From positions 1 to 64,000 of the forward strand of contig QULP01000010.1 in NCBI GenBank assembly GCA_003481745.1: a stretch of 64,000 nucleotides of DNA. Reading direction: 5' to 3'. Of this stretch, positions 9,404 through 17,882 are shown piece by piece. Both the position numbers and the translations under genes were made by a program. Every line of letters starts with the position of its first letter. Positions within the stretch are counted from its first letter, which is position 1. Source of the DNA: Firmicutes bacterium OM04-13BH (GTDB lineage: Bacteria; Bacillota; Clostridia; Lachnospirales; Lachnospiraceae). The notes beneath the pieces were generated by a model. The model did no database searches, had not been told where the DNA came from, and worked only from the letters and a program-made list of their open reading frames with translations.

Positions 9404-9597
9404 GAATTTTCACCTCAGTCGGTAAGCTTCCGACTTAAGATAGCTCCTCCATGGGATGCGCATCTTTCTTCTTTCCATCACTATATTGGATGTTGACTTC
9501 GATTGCAAGTGGTTTCTGAATTTTTTGCTGATTTCGGGCTTTTTTGCCCCATTTTCCATACAAGTCGTCCAACATCCTATAAGTTGTATGTGATTTT
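9404..9597. other. Non-coding leader region upstream of abfA with inverted repeats
   Basis: No convincing gene lies in 9371-9735. This part contains an 8-bp pair of arms (GGATGTTG at 9488-9495 with CAACATCC at 9570-9577), a small hairpin inside (GGGC, six T, GCCC, near 9536-9549) and a 6-bp hairpin near 9417-9435. A 70-codon frame on the minus strand (9410-9622) has no clear ribosome site and runs through the glyA terminator, so I do not call it a gene. It may be a decayed repeat or a structured leader. Confidence 0.35.
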
Positions 9598-9603
9598 CGT
9601 CAA
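9576..9603 (-). promoter_or_regulatory. Candidate abfA promoter
   Basis: TTGACG (9598-9603) and TATAGG with a 16-bp spacer on the minus strand. The -35 directly follows the T-tract of the glyA terminator. Confidence 0.35.
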
Positions 9604-9656
9604 AAAAGAAGCCCTGATACAAGTTTTTTCACTAACTTGTACCCGAGCTTCTTTTC
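9602..9656 (-). terminator. glyA terminator
   Basis: A long stem with two paired blocks (GAAGC with GCTTC, and TACAAGTT with AACTTGTA) and an 8-9 nt loop, followed by six T on the minus strand. Confidence 0.8.
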
Positions 9657-9682
9657 TTAGTTTTTACTCATTCTAAATCACT

Positions 9683-9724
9683 GTCAAGCGGATATTCGCA
9701 ATCCGCTTTCGCTATTTGGTTAAA
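9683..9724. repeat. Short copy of the dispersed intergenic repeat
   Basis: This 42-bp segment starts with the same 26 bases as the copy at 59110 (GTCAAGCGGATATTCGCAAT and on) and ends with the other end of that copy (TTTGGTTAAA), lacking the ~110-bp interior. It looks like an internal-deletion form of the element, just after the glyA stop codon. Confidence 0.7.
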
Positions 9725-9735
9725 AAATCCTAATC

Positions 9736-10974
9736 TTAAGCATTTAATGGATATTTATCTGTCAGCTGTTTTACAATCGCTTTTGCTTTTCCAATATTTT
9801 CCTTATCTTTTACCATAAGTGCAATTGCCTCTGCAATCTGGTCCATATCTTCTTCATTCATTCCACGTGAAGTTACTGCTGCTGTTCCAAGTCTGACACC
9901 ACTTGTCACAAATGGAGATTCAGGGTCGTTTGGAATTGCATTTTTATTACAGGTAATATTTGCTTCATCAAGCAGATTCTCCATTACTTTTCCGGTAATT
10001 CCTGTTCCTCTTAAATCAACCAGCATCAGGTGATTCTCTGTTGTTCCGGAAACAATGTTAATGCCTCTCTTTAAGAGTCCGTCGCACAATGCTTTTGCAT
10101 TTTTCACGATGTTCTGCTGATAAACTTTGTATTCTGGTGAAAGTGCTTCTTTAAAGCAGACCGCTTTTGCTGCAATTACGTGCATCAAAGGACCACCCTG
10201 AATACCTGGAAATACTGCTTTATTAAAATTAAACTGTTTTGCAATCTCAGCACTGCTCATAATCATACCGCCTCTTGGACCTCTTAATGTCTTATGAGTG
10301 GTTGTAGTTGTTACATGCGCATAAGGAATTGGACTTGGATGTACACCTGCTGCCACAAGACCTGCAATATGAGCAATATCGACCATTAAATATGCGCCAA
10401 CTTCATCTGCAATCTCACGAAATTTCTTAAAATCAATCACACGGCAGTATGCACTTGCACCGGCTACAATCATTTTCGGTTTTGCTTCAAGCGCAATCTT
10501 TCTGACTTCTTCATAATCAATCACACCTTCATCATTGACTCCATAAGGAACAATTTTAAAATATGCTCCTGAGAAGTTTGCCGGACTTCCGTGTGAAAGA
10601 TGTCCGCCATGTGCAAGGTTCATTCCCATTACGGTATCTCCCGGCTTCAGCATCGCAAAGAACACTGCCATGTTTGCCTGTGCACCGGAATGAGGCTGTA
10701 CATTCACATATTCGCACCCGAAGAGTTCTTTCGCTCTCTCAATTGCAAGACGTTCCACTTCATCTACACACTCGCACCCACCATAGTACCGTTTTCCCGG
10801 ATAACCCTCTGCATACTTATTGGTTAAAGGACTGCCCATAGCTGCCATAACTGCCTTACTTACCCAGTTCTCTGAAGCGATTAATTCAATATGGGAATTC
10901 TGACGTTCCACTTCATCTGTAATACACTTCGCAATTTCCGGGTCTACTGCCTGAATCTCTTCAAATGAATACAT
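9736..10974 (-). CDS. glyA: Serine hydroxymethyltransferase
   Basis: PLP enzyme converting serine and tetrahydrofolate to glycine and methylene-THF, the main one-carbon source of the cell. The 412 residues are the normal length. Visible are [10 protein letters not shown] near the N-terminus, the PLP-lysine motif ([14 protein letters not shown]) and the C-terminal [10 protein letters not shown]. The start MYSFEEI at 10974 is preceded by AGGTGAGG. The reading frame is open further to 11139, but that extension is the translated tRNA-Phe gene and is rejected. It lies 108 bp downstream of tRNA-Phe with no T-tailed terminator between, so read-through from the tRNA promoter is possible. Confidence 0.97.
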   Translation of the reverse strand: MYSFEEIQAVDPEIAKCITDEVERQNSHIELIASENWVSKAVMAAMGSPLTNKYAEGYPGKRYYGGCECVDEVERLAIERAKELFGCEYVNVQPHSGAQANMAVFFAMLKPGDTVMGMNLAHGGHLSHGSPANFSGAYFKIVPYGVNDEGVIDYEEVRKIALEAKPKMIVAGASAYCRVIDFKKFREIADEVGAYLMVDIAHIAGLVAAGVHPSPIPYAHVTTTTTHKTLRGPRGGMIMSSAEIAKQFNFNKAVFPGIQGGPLMHVIAAKAVCFKEALSPEYKVYQQNIVKNAKALCDGLLKRGINIVSGTTENHLMLVDLRGTGITGKVMENLLDEANITCNKNAIPNDPESPFVTSGVRLGTAAVTSRGMNEEDMDQIAEAIALMVKDKENIGKAKAIVKQLTDKYPLNA

Positions 10975-11081
10975 GTTTTCTAACCTCACCTTTCTTATCA
11001 TTTCATTCTTTACTTTTTTACCAGATTCTTCGTATTGTGGATATTTGTTTCTCTCACAAAGACATTCTCTGTGTAAAAAAA

Positions 11082-11154
<73 letters not shown>

Positions 11155-11190
11155 TTGTGCGAAATTTTCTTGAATTTCGACAACACAGCC

Positions 11191-11219
11191 ATCTTACCAT
11201 ACTCTATTTAAAATTTCAA
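11191..11219 (-). promoter_or_regulatory. Promoter of tRNA-Phe
   Basis: TTGAAA and TAAGAT with an exact 17-bp spacer, 37 bp before the tRNA 5' end on the minus strand. It may also feed glyA. Confidence 0.65.
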
Positions 11220-11246
11220 GCCCCTTTTTTAATTTATTACGTTAAA

Positions 11247-11346
11247 GTCAAGCGGACATTCGCAATCCGCTTCGCTACTTGCTCATGAACGCAGTCGCTT
11301 AGTGCTCTGCGCACTTGAAGCGGGGGAATGCTTATCTGCGTTCAAA
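11247..11346. repeat. Variant copy of the dispersed intergenic repeat
   Basis: The first 40 bases match the end of the full copies (GTCAAGCGGACATTCGCAAT and on, one difference) through CTTGCTCAT. The rest is a different module bounded by GAACGCAG (11287-11294) and CTGCGTTC (11336-11343), which can form a hairpin. Bases 11306-11346 recur at 28003-28043 (39 of 41 identical). Confidence 0.75.
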
Positions 11347-11398
11347 AACTTTTTATTTCCCCCAAAAACCCTCCTACTTTTCCACCTCCTGTGAAATG

Positions 11399-11427
11399 TT
11401 GTAATTATGCATAAAATGTGGTATCCT
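11399..11427 (+). promoter_or_regulatory. Promoter of murT-gatD
   Basis: TTGTAA, a 17-bp spacer and TATCCT, about 50 bp before the murT start. Confidence 0.65.
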
Positions 11428-11475
11428 AACCACGATAACACAAAAATTTTTAACGATACAAGGGTTAATGAAATT

Positions 11476-12816
11476 ATGATGAATATACGAAGATTAATAG
11501 CCATCTGGAGCGGTCGTCTGATTAAAACCGCCTGCCAGATTACCGGAAAACAGGGTGTTACGCTCGCCGGAAAAGTCGCACTCTCCATCTATCCGCCAAT
11601 CTTAAAAGAACTGGCTGCCGAAGTGCGAAAAGACACTTTTATTGTATGTGGTACAAACGGAAAAACAACTACCAACAACCTGCTTTCCGATTTTCTCGTC
11701 TCAAACGGAAATAAAGTGGTCTGTAATCACACCGGTTCTAATATGTTAAACGGTGTAGTATCTGCTTTCGTTTTAAGCGCCAGATTAAATGGACACTTAG
11801 ATGCAGATTATGCCTGTATCGAAATTGATGAAGCTTCTACTGTCCGTGTGCTTCCTCATTTCAAACCGGACTACATGGTTTTAACTAATCTATTTCGTGA
11901 CCAGCTTGACCGCTATGGAGAAATTGATATCACTATGAATCTACTCTCCCGCGCCATGAAAATGGCACCAAATATGAAGCTTTTAGTCAATGCCGACGAT
12001 TCCCTTTCTACTTATCTGGCAATGGATAATAAAAATCCATATACCACTTACGGAATCAGCGAACAGGTATTCAAAGACCAGAATTCCAAAGAAATCCGTG
12101 AAGGTCGTTTCTGTAAACGCTGTGGTCACAAAATGGAATACAAATTTTATCATTACAGCCAGCTCGGGGATTATTACTGTCCGAAATGCGGATTCAAACG
12201 TCCAAAACCGGAATTTGATGCTTCTCACATTGATATGTCCGACGGGCTTGCTTTTGATGTAAAAGCTTCCCATATCAAAGCCAACTATCGTGGATTTTAT
12301 AATATTTACAACATTCTTGCCGTATTTGGCGCAGCTTCCATGGCAGGAATCCCAACAAAAAACTTTAATAAAGTGCTTGGAGATTACACTCCACAGTTTG
12401 GACGAAACGAACAGTTCTTTATCAATGGCACGAAAGTTATGTTAAACCTTGCCAAAAATCCGGCCGGATTTAACCAGAACATCGGTGCAGTTATGACTGA
12501 TACCAGTCCAAAAGACATTATTATTCTGATCAATGATAACAGTCAGGATGGAACGGATGTCTCCTGGCTCTGGGATGTTGACTTTGACCGTTTAAAAGAT
12601 GCCAATGCAAGCTCTATCACCGTAACAGGAATTCGAGGAGCGGATATGCGCCTGCGTCTGAAATATGTTGACATTGCTTCTGATTTAGAAAATGATATTG
12701 AAAAAGCCATTGAATCCAAAATTAAAAATGGCACAAAGAATCTTTATGTACTAGTTAATTACACCGGACTTTACTCTACACACAATATTTTAAAGAAAAT
12801 GGAGGGAAAAAAGTAA
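11476..12816 (+). CDS. murT: Lipid II isoglutaminyl synthase, MurT subunit
   Basis: ATP-dependent Mur-ligase-like subunit that, with GatD, amidates D-Glu of the peptidoglycan stem to D-isoglutamine. The 446-residue protein has the ATP loop GTNGKTTT (residues 59-66), an inserted Cys4 zinc ribbon (CKRCGHK and CPKCGFK, about 205-240) and the C-terminal DUF1727 region. Of two adjacent ATGs I take 11476; an AAGGG site lies 11 nt upstream. The next gene starts one base after the stop, so the two subunits are translationally coupled. Reading frames further upstream overlap the promoter. Confidence 0.95.
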   Translation: MMNIRRLIAIWSGRLIKTACQITGKQGVTLAGKVALSIYPPILKELAAEVRKDTFIVCGTNGKTTTNNLLSDFLVSNGNKVVCNHTGSNMLNGVVSAFVLSARLNGHLDADYACIEIDEASTVRVLPHFKPDYMVLTNLFRDQLDRYGEIDITMNLLSRAMKMAPNMKLLVNADDSLSTYLAMDNKNPYTTYGISEQVFKDQNSKEIREGRFCKRCGHKMEYKFYHYSQLGDYYCPKCGFKRPKPEFDASHIDMSDGLAFDVKASHIKANYRGFYNIYNILAVFGAASMAGIPTKNFNKVLGDYTPQFGRNEQFFINGTKVMLNLAKNPAGFNQNIGAVMTDTSPKDIIILINDNSQDGTDVSWLWDVDFDRLKDANASSITVTGIRGADMRLRLKYVDIASDLENDIEKAIESKIKNGTKNLYVLVNYTGLYSTHNILKKMEGKK

Positions 12817-12817
12817 T

Positions 12818-13534
12818 ATGAAGCTTACGATTGGACATTTATATCCTGACCTTTTGAACCTCTATGGAGACAGGGGCAACATTCAGTGCATGATGAAACG
12901 CTGTCAATGGAGAGGCATCGATGCAGAGACAATTGAGTTCACCTTAGAAGATAAAATTGATTTTACCAAACTTGATATTGTACTGCTTGGCGGCGGTTCT
13001 GACCGTGAGCAGATGCTTGTATGCGACCGCTTAAGAACAATTCAGAAAGATTTTCATGATTATGTTGAAGACGAAGGAAGCGTCATTGCAGTCTGCGGTG
13101 GTTACCAGCTTTTGGGACATTATTATGATACCGATGAGGGACGAATCGAAGGTCTTTCCCTTGTTGACCTCTATACCGAACAGGGAAGCCCACGTCTGAT
13201 TGACAATATCGTACTTCAAAATGATGCCTTTGAGCATCCGATTGTCGGATTTGAAAACCATGGTGGACGAACTTACATTGGAGAAAACCGCCCCTTCGGA
13301 AGAGTACTTTATGGTCATGGAAATAATGGAGAAGATGGCACAGAAGGTGTGCTTTACAAAAACGTGGTCGGCACTTATCTGCACGGACCATTGCTTCCAA
13401 AAAATCCACATATCAGTGACTATCTGATTAAAAATGCTCTAAAACGAAAATATGGCACGGATGAACTTACACCACTTGATGATACACAGGAGTTAGAAGC
13501 AAATGCTTCGATTTATCAGCGGTTTGTAAAATAA
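12818..13534 (+). CDS. gatD: Lipid II isoglutaminyl synthase, glutamine amidotransferase subunit GatD
   Basis: Class I (CobB/CobQ-like) glutaminase of 238 residues that supplies ammonia to MurT. Nucleophile C93 (AVCGGYQLLG) and H189 (GTYLHGPLLP) are in place, at nearly the same positions as known for the Staphylococcus enzyme. It directly follows murT and is followed by a strong terminator, so the operon is just these two genes. It acts on the inner face of the membrane. Confidence 0.96.
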   Translation: MKLTIGHLYPDLLNLYGDRGNIQCMMKRCQWRGIDAETIEFTLEDKIDFTKLDIVLLGGGSDREQMLVCDRLRTIQKDFHDYVEDEGSVIAVCGGYQLLGHYYDTDEGRIEGLSLVDLYTEQGSPRLIDNIVLQNDAFEHPIVGFENHGGRTYIGENRPFGRVLYGHGNNGEDGTEGVLYKNVVGTYLHGPLLPKNPHISDYLIKNALKRKYGTDELTPLDDTQELEANASIYQRFVK

Positions 13535-13537
13535 AAA

Positions 13538-13590
13538 AAGATGTGGGAAACCTTTGAACGAAACTTTAAAGGTTTCCCGCATCTTTTATT
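13538..13590. terminator. Bidirectional terminator between gatD and the YczE-like gene
   Basis: A ~17-bp stem (AAGATG, GGGAAACC with GGTTTCCC, CATCTT) with A-run and T-run at its sides serves both convergent genes. Confidence 0.85.
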
Positions 13591-13609
13591 TATTCTGTTT
13601 CTATTTACT

Positions 13610-14251
13610 CTATTTTTTCTCAATTTTCCGAAGTAACGGAAGTGTAAATTTCGCATCAAAGAACGAAATAAACGGACCTAAGCAAAATGCACTTAACAGT
13701 GTACCAATCCCAACGATTCCTCCTGCCAGAAAACAGATAAGCGCACACAAGGCATCTGTCGAAATTCTGTGCCAGAAATATGAAATCGATGGTTTGCGCA
13801 TTGCCATAATCAGCGACATACTGTCATAAGGCGCAGCGCCAACATCCGGTGTCTGATACATGGATACACCAAAACTGCACACAACTACTCCAATACAGAC
13901 AACGACTAATTTCTGCCACATTACTTCCGGAATTCCAATTCCGTTACTGAGCAGATTATAAAAAAATGTCACTATGTATCCCAAAAGCAATGCATTGACT
14001 ACCGTTCCGGCTCCGATGAATTTTCGACCGAAAATAATTTCAAGCACAAAAACCGCCAGATTAATCAATACCAGAAAATTCGCATAAGCCATTCCCACGC
14101 AGTCTGAAAGTGCCATTACCATCCCGCTGTACGGGTCATTTCCAAGACCGGAAAGTTTAAAAACCGCAATCCCAAGTCCCAGAAAGATATTTCCCACTAC
14201 CATAACCAGAAGCCGTCCCCATCCGGCTTTTTCAAAATACCTTCTTATCAT
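13610..14251 (-). CDS. YczE/YyaS/YitT-family membrane protein
   Basis: A 213-residue protein with about five membrane segments and the motifs GLGNDPYSG near residue 35 and DVGAAPYDS near 137, typical of the YczE/YitT group. Function is not established for the family. It begins 8 bp after the putP stop and is the last gene of the sstT-putP-yczE run, so it may be expressed with the amino acid carriers. Confidence 0.85.
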   Translation of the reverse strand: MIRRYFEKAGWGRLLVMVVGNIFLGLGIAVFKLSGLGNDPYSGMVMALSDCVGMAYANFLVLINLAVFVLEIIFGRKFIGAGTVVNALLLGYIVTFFYNLLSNGIGIPEVMWQKLVVVCIGVVVCSFGVSMYQTPDVGAAPYDSMSLIMAMRKPSISYFWHRISTDALCALICFLAGGIVGIGTLLSAFCLGPFISFFDAKFTLPLLRKIEKK

Positions 14252-14259
14252 TTTTCTTT

Positions 14260-15810
14260 TTACTCTTCTTTCATTTTTTTGACTCTGTCAAACTCTTCTA
14301 AGATTTCTTTTTCCGGAGCTTTTGTACACAAACTGAAAATCACAATGCACAAAATGCTGATTACAAAACCAGTTGCAAGAGAGTATAAACCAGTTGCAGT
14401 ACCCAGAGTCTGTCCATTAATGAACGGAATATAATCCCAGATAATAACGGTTAATCCTCCTGACACGATTCCGGCAACTGCGCCTGCAAAATTTGTTCTT
14501 CTCCAAAACAATGACATCAGTACAATCGGACCAAATGCAGAACCAAGACCAGCCCATGCATTTGATACCAGTCCCATAATACTGTTGTTCGGATTCCATG
14601 CAATTGCAAATGCCATCACTGCAACCACGATAACGGTAACACGACTTACTTTTAATACTGTTTTTTCATCTGCCTGAGGTTTTAAAATATCCTTATAAAT
14701 ATCTTTTGAAACCGAAGATGCGGTGACTAAGAGCTGAGAATCCGCAGTTGACATGATTGCTGCCAAAATTCCACATAAGAATACCCCACCAATAAACGGC
14801 AGACGTAAATCCTGTGTAAATATCTTTGTAATCATCTCAATAAATACACTTTCTGTTGAAGCCTGACCTTCCGTTCCTAAAATAACCGGATACAGATAAG
14901 CTCGTCCAAGCACACCGATTGCCACTGCTGCAAAGAGAGACAGTGCTACCCATATAATAGCAATAACTCTTGATTTTTTCAATTCTTTTTGATTCTTTAC
15001 AGCCATAAACCGGGTCAAAATATGCGGCATTCCACAATAGCCCAGTCCCCATGCAAGCTGAGAGAAAATTTCGATAAAAGAATAAGAACTTTCTCCATTT
15101 CTTGTCATGCTTAAATATGCCTGATGTCCGCCAATGACCTGGCTTTCATCTAACATGGCATTTAAATTTCCACTTCCAATAAAACAATACGCAAGCACAG
15201 GTACGGCAAGCAGCCCAACCAGCATCAGACTTCCCTGAATAAAATCGGTCACACAAACTGCCATAAAACCACCCATAAACGTGTAAGCAAGAATAACAAC
15301 TGCTCCAATTGCAAGTGCAATGTGATAATCAATTCCAAATACGGAATGAAATAATTTTCCTCCGGCTGATAAAGCAGATGCCGTATAAACCAGAAAGAAT
15401 ATTACAATTACAATCGAAGATACTAAAAGTAATACACGTTTTTTATCGCGAAACCGGTTTTCAAAATAAGCCGGAAGTGTCAATGAATTATTTGCAACAA
15501 TTGTATACCGTCTCAGACGAGAAGAGATACAGACCCAGTTAAACACCGTTCCTAAAAACAAACCGACAGCAATCCATGCCTGACCGGTTCCAAGTGCATA
15601 AACGGTTCCCGGCAATCCCATCAAGAGCCAGCCACTCATATCAGACGCCTGTGCAGACAAAGCAGCCACCCATCCGCTCAGTCCACGTCCACCAAGGAAA
15701 TAATCTTCCGAGTTTTTTGTTTTCTTCATATAAACCGCACCGATAACTACCATTAATATCAGGTAAGCTGCAAATGCCGCTAATACGACAACAATATCAT
15801 TCTGTTTCAT
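14260..15810 (-). CDS. putP: Sodium/proline symporter
   Basis: Sodium:solute symporter family protein of 516 residues with 12-13 membrane segments, importing proline with Na+. Characteristic stretches are GGRGLSGWVAALSAQASDMS near residue 40 and the LeuT-fold core. The start MKQNDIV at 15810 has AAGGAG 9 nt upstream; the frame stays open to 15924 but that extension overlaps sstT and lacks a ribosome site. It sits 70 bp after sstT. A C-terminal tail of charged residues (from about 497) is normal for PutP. Confidence 0.93.
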   Translation of the reverse strand: MKQNDIVVVLAAFAAYLILMVVIGAVYMKKTKNSEDYFLGGRGLSGWVAALSAQASDMSGWLLMGLPGTVYALGTGQAWIAVGLFLGTVFNWVCISSRLRRYTIVANNSLTLPAYFENRFRDKKRVLLLVSSIVIVIFFLVYTASALSAGGKLFHSVFGIDYHIALAIGAVVILAYTFMGGFMAVCVTDFIQGSLMLVGLLAVPVLAYCFIGSGNLNAMLDESQVIGGHQAYLSMTRNGESSYSFIEIFSQLAWGLGYCGMPHILTRFMAVKNQKELKKSRVIAIIWVALSLFAAVAIGVLGRAYLYPVILGTEGQASTESVFIEMITKIFTQDLRLPFIGGVFLCGILAAIMSTADSQLLVTASSVSKDIYKDILKPQADEKTVLKVSRVTVIVVAVMAFAIAWNPNNSIMGLVSNAWAGLGSAFGPIVLMSLFWRRTNFAGAVAGIVSGGLTVIIWDYIPFINGQTLGTATGLYSLATGFVISILCIVIFSLCTKAPEKEILEEFDRVKKMKEE

Positions 15811-15880
15811 CTTTTTTCTCCTTATTCTGCTTCTGTCTTCTGCACGCCTCAACCTTTGACGGCATGCATCAAAGATTGGT

Positions 15881-17098
15881 TTACTTCTGTTTCTGTGCTT
15901 TTCGACGTCCGGAAAGTTCTGCAACTGCAGTATAAAGAACGTCTGTAGAAGAATTTAAGGCTGTTTCACAGGAATCCTGAATGACTCCGACAATAAATCC
16001 GACACCAACTACCTGCATTGCCAAATCATTGGAAATTCCAAATAAACTGCAGGCAAGCGGAACCAAAAGTAAAGAACCTCCTGCTACACCAGATGCACCA
16101 CAGGCACTGACTGCGGATAATACACAAAGAATAATTGCTGTTGGAAAATCTACAGAAATTCCAAGCGTATGAGTTGCTGCAAGCGCCAGAATAGAAATCG
16201 TAACGGCAGCGCCTCCCATATTAATTGTTGCTCCAAGAGGAATGGAAACAGAATAAGTATCTTTATCCAAACCAAGTTCCTTGCATAAATTCATGTTGAC
16301 CGGAATATTTGCAGCAGAACTTCTTGTGAAGAATGCTGTGATTCCACTGTCTTTTAAACATTTAAATACAAGCGGATATGGATTTTTACGGATTCCGATA
16401 TAAGTAATCAGCGGATTTACTACCAGTGCTACAAATAACATACTTCCTACTAAAACCAGAATCAAATGTCCATAACTGAGCAGAGCATCAATTCCCTGCT
16501 CTGAAATTGTTGTAAATACCAGCCCCATAACACCAAACGGTGCACAACTGATAATCCATCTTACACACTGAGAAATCGCATCGGAAATATCAGTAATTGC
16601 CTTTTTCGTTCCATCCCCTGCTTTTCTAAGTGCAATTCCAAGAAGAACCGCCCAGGAAAGGATTCCGATATAATTTGCATTTGCGATAGCATCGATCGGA
16701 TTGGATACAATATTCATAAACAGTGTCTTTAAAACCTCTCCAACCCCACTTGGAGCACTGACATCCTCCACACCTGCTGTTAATGTCAGTTCCACCGGAA
16801 ACAGAAAACTTGCTATCACTGCAACCGTACCTGCCAAAAAAGTACCAAGCAGATATAATACAACAACGGTTTTCATATTTGTCTTTTTTCCCTCTTTATG
16901 CTGACACAACGCACCAGACACAAGAAAGAATACCAGAATCGGAGCAACCGCCTTTAATGCACCAACAAAAAGCTGTCCTAAAAGCCCGATTACGGAAAAC
17001 TGCGGAACAACCATACCAAGAATAATACCGATAATCAAACCGGCAATAATCCTTTTTACCAGACTGATGCTGTTCCACTTTGTCACGAGTTCCTTCAT
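15881..17098 (-). CDS. sstT: Serine/threonine:sodium symporter SstT
   Basis: Dicarboxylate/amino acid:cation symporter family protein, 405 residues, with about eight membrane segments and two re-entrant loops. Visible family motifs include [14 protein letters not shown] (serine-rich loop) and [13 protein letters not shown]. It imports serine and threonine with Na+, which fits with glyA in the neighbourhood. Start MKELVTKW has an AAGGAG site. It heads the sstT-putP-yczE run. Confidence 0.95.
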   Translation of the reverse strand: MKELVTKWNSISLVKRIIAGLIIGIILGMVVPQFSVIGLLGQLFVGALKAVAPILVFFLVSGALCQHKEGKKTNMKTVVVLYLLGTFLAGTVAVIASFLFPVELTLTAGVEDVSAPSGVGEVLKTLFMNIVSNPIDAIANANYIGILSWAVLLGIALRKAGDGTKKAITDISDAISQCVRWIISCAPFGVMGLVFTTISEQGIDALLSYGHLILVLVGSMLFVALVVNPLITYIGIRKNPYPLVFKCLKDSGITAFFTRSSAANIPVNMNLCKELGLDKDTYSVSIPLGATINMGGAAVTISILALAATHTLGISVDFPTAIILCVLSAVSACGASGVAGGSLLLVPLACSLFGISNDLAMQVVGVGFIVGVIQDSCETALNSSTDVLYTAVAELSGRRKAQKQK

Positions 17099-17180
17099 TT
17101 TGTCTTTTCTCCTTTTTTCCTCTGTACCCTCGCTCTCCTCATATCACAAAAGTACATCGCTTTATCAATATTCGCTCATC

Positions 17181-17208
17181 ATTTTATCACAATCGGCTCA
17201 AGAAGCAA
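17181..17208 (-). promoter_or_regulatory. Candidate sstT promoter
   Basis: TTGCTT and TAAAAT with a 16-bp spacer on the minus strand, about 85 bp before sstT. Confidence 0.5.
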
Positions 17209-17300
17209 AGCATTTTGTCTTTCTCCGCAAAATTTTTGTCCTTGTAACGAAAACACGCAAGATTCTCTGTGTATTTTCGCTGTTTTTTCGTGTTTCTTTT

Positions 17301-17381
17301 AGAGCGCGAGACGTTGCAGAACGTCCGGTGGACGTTCGCTTTGCAACGACCGGAGCGGAGCGGAGACCTCGAACCTTCGAG
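17301..17381 (-). repeat. tRNA-Gly-like 81-bp repeat, copy 1
   Basis: On the minus strand this unit starts and ends like the 3' part of tRNA-Gly(GCC) (GGTTCGAG and CGTCTCGCGCTCT), but about 60 bases replace the short link between them. The inserted part contains a strong hairpin: GTTGCA (17313-17318) with TGCAAC (17342-17347), and GAACGTCC (17319-17326) with GGACGTTC (17330-17337). Just outside, 17290-17313 repeats the tRNA 3' flank (17574-17597) over 24 bases. Confidence 0.8.
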
Positions 17382-17435
17382 TCCTGCGGGATTGGAAATA
17401 CAAAAATAATATCCACATGTACCCTCTTGCTTATC

Positions 17436-17516
17436 AGAGCGCGAGACGTTGCGGAATGTCCTGTGGACATTCGTTTCGCAACGACCGGAGCGGAGCGGAG
17501 ACCTCGAACCTTCGAG
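17436..17516 (-). repeat. tRNA-Gly-like 81-bp repeat, copy 2
   Basis: It differs from copy 1 at six of 81 positions. Four of the six are two compensatory base-pair changes in the hairpin (A-T to G-C, and C-G to T-A), while the other two fall in the loop and the bulge. It is followed by a further 10-bp hairpin (TTCGAGCCCC with GGGGCTCGAA) not fully kept in copy 1. The region 17211-17538 holds no gene. Confidence 0.8.
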
Positions 17517-17538
17517 CCCCGGCGGGGCTCGAAAACAC

Positions 17539-17573
17539 AAAAAAGATGGTATCCAACCGGATACCATCTTTTT
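17539..17573 (-). terminator. Terminator of the tRNA-Gly operon
   Basis: A perfect 13-bp stem (AAAGATGGTATCC with GGATACCATCTTT, loop of 4) with six T on the minus strand, 14 bp after the last tRNA. Confidence 0.88.
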
Positions 17574-17586
17574 GTGTTTCTTTTAG

Positions 17587-17659
17587 AGCGCGAGACGGGA
17601 CTCGAACCCGCGGCCTCGACCTTGGCAAGGTCGCGCTCCACCAACTGAGCCACTCGCGC
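17587..17659 (-). tRNA. tRNA-Gly (GCC)
   Basis: 73-nt cloverleaf on the minus strand with acceptor GCGCGAG, anticodon GCC in loop TTGCCAA, T-arm GGGTTCGAGTCCC and discriminator T, normal for bacterial tRNA-Gly. Its 3' part is echoed in the two 81-bp repeats downstream. Confidence 0.97.
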
Positions 17660-17663
17660 AAAG

Positions 17664-17734
17664 AGCGGGTGATGGGAATCGAACCCACATATCCAGCTTG
17701 GAAGGCTGGTGTTCTACCACTGAACTACACCCGC
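17664..17734 (-). tRNA. tRNA-Gly (TCC)
   Basis: 71-nt cloverleaf on the minus strand with acceptor GCGGGTG, D-arm TAGTTCAGTGGTAGAAC, anticodon TCC, T-arm GGGTTCGATTCCC and discriminator T. It lies 4 bp before tRNA-Gly(GCC) in one transcript, together covering all glycine codons. Confidence 0.97.
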
Positions 17735-17772
17735 AGGTTATTTAATTGTTGCTGTCTCGTTAAGACTTGTTT

Positions 17773-17801
17773 ATAATACCTCAAATTGTTTCTATTGTCA
17801 A
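17773..17801 (-). promoter_or_regulatory. Promoter of the tRNA-Gly operon
   Basis: Perfect -35 TTGACA, 17-bp spacer and TATTAT on the minus strand, 39 bp before the first tRNA, as expected for a strong stable-RNA promoter. Confidence 0.82.
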
Positions 17802-17824
17802 CACTTTTTGAAAAATTTTTTTAA

Positions 17825-17872
17825 TTTTTTTTTAAAGGGACTGCTGCCTTATTTCCAAGACTGCAATCCCTC
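17825..17872 (-). terminator. Terminator of the YhgE/Pip gene
   Basis: AGGGATTGC pairs with GCAGTCCCT (with G-T pairs) around an ~18-nt loop, followed by nine T on the minus strand. Confidence 0.75.
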
Positions 17873-17882
17873 TCTTTATTAT

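Noticed and set aside
9410..9622. 70-codon minus-strand frame upstream of abfA
   Set aside because: No ribosome site, it runs from inside the glyA terminator, and its composition is basic and unordered; more likely a remnant or chance frame.
11283..11588. Minus-strand frame over the murT start
   Set aside because: Antisense to murT and partly inside the repeat element; no supporting signal.
17187..17776. Several overlapping frames on both strands around the tRNA-Gly genes
   Set aside because: They are translations of the two tRNAs and the 81-bp repeats, in which GC-rich hairpins keep frames open.
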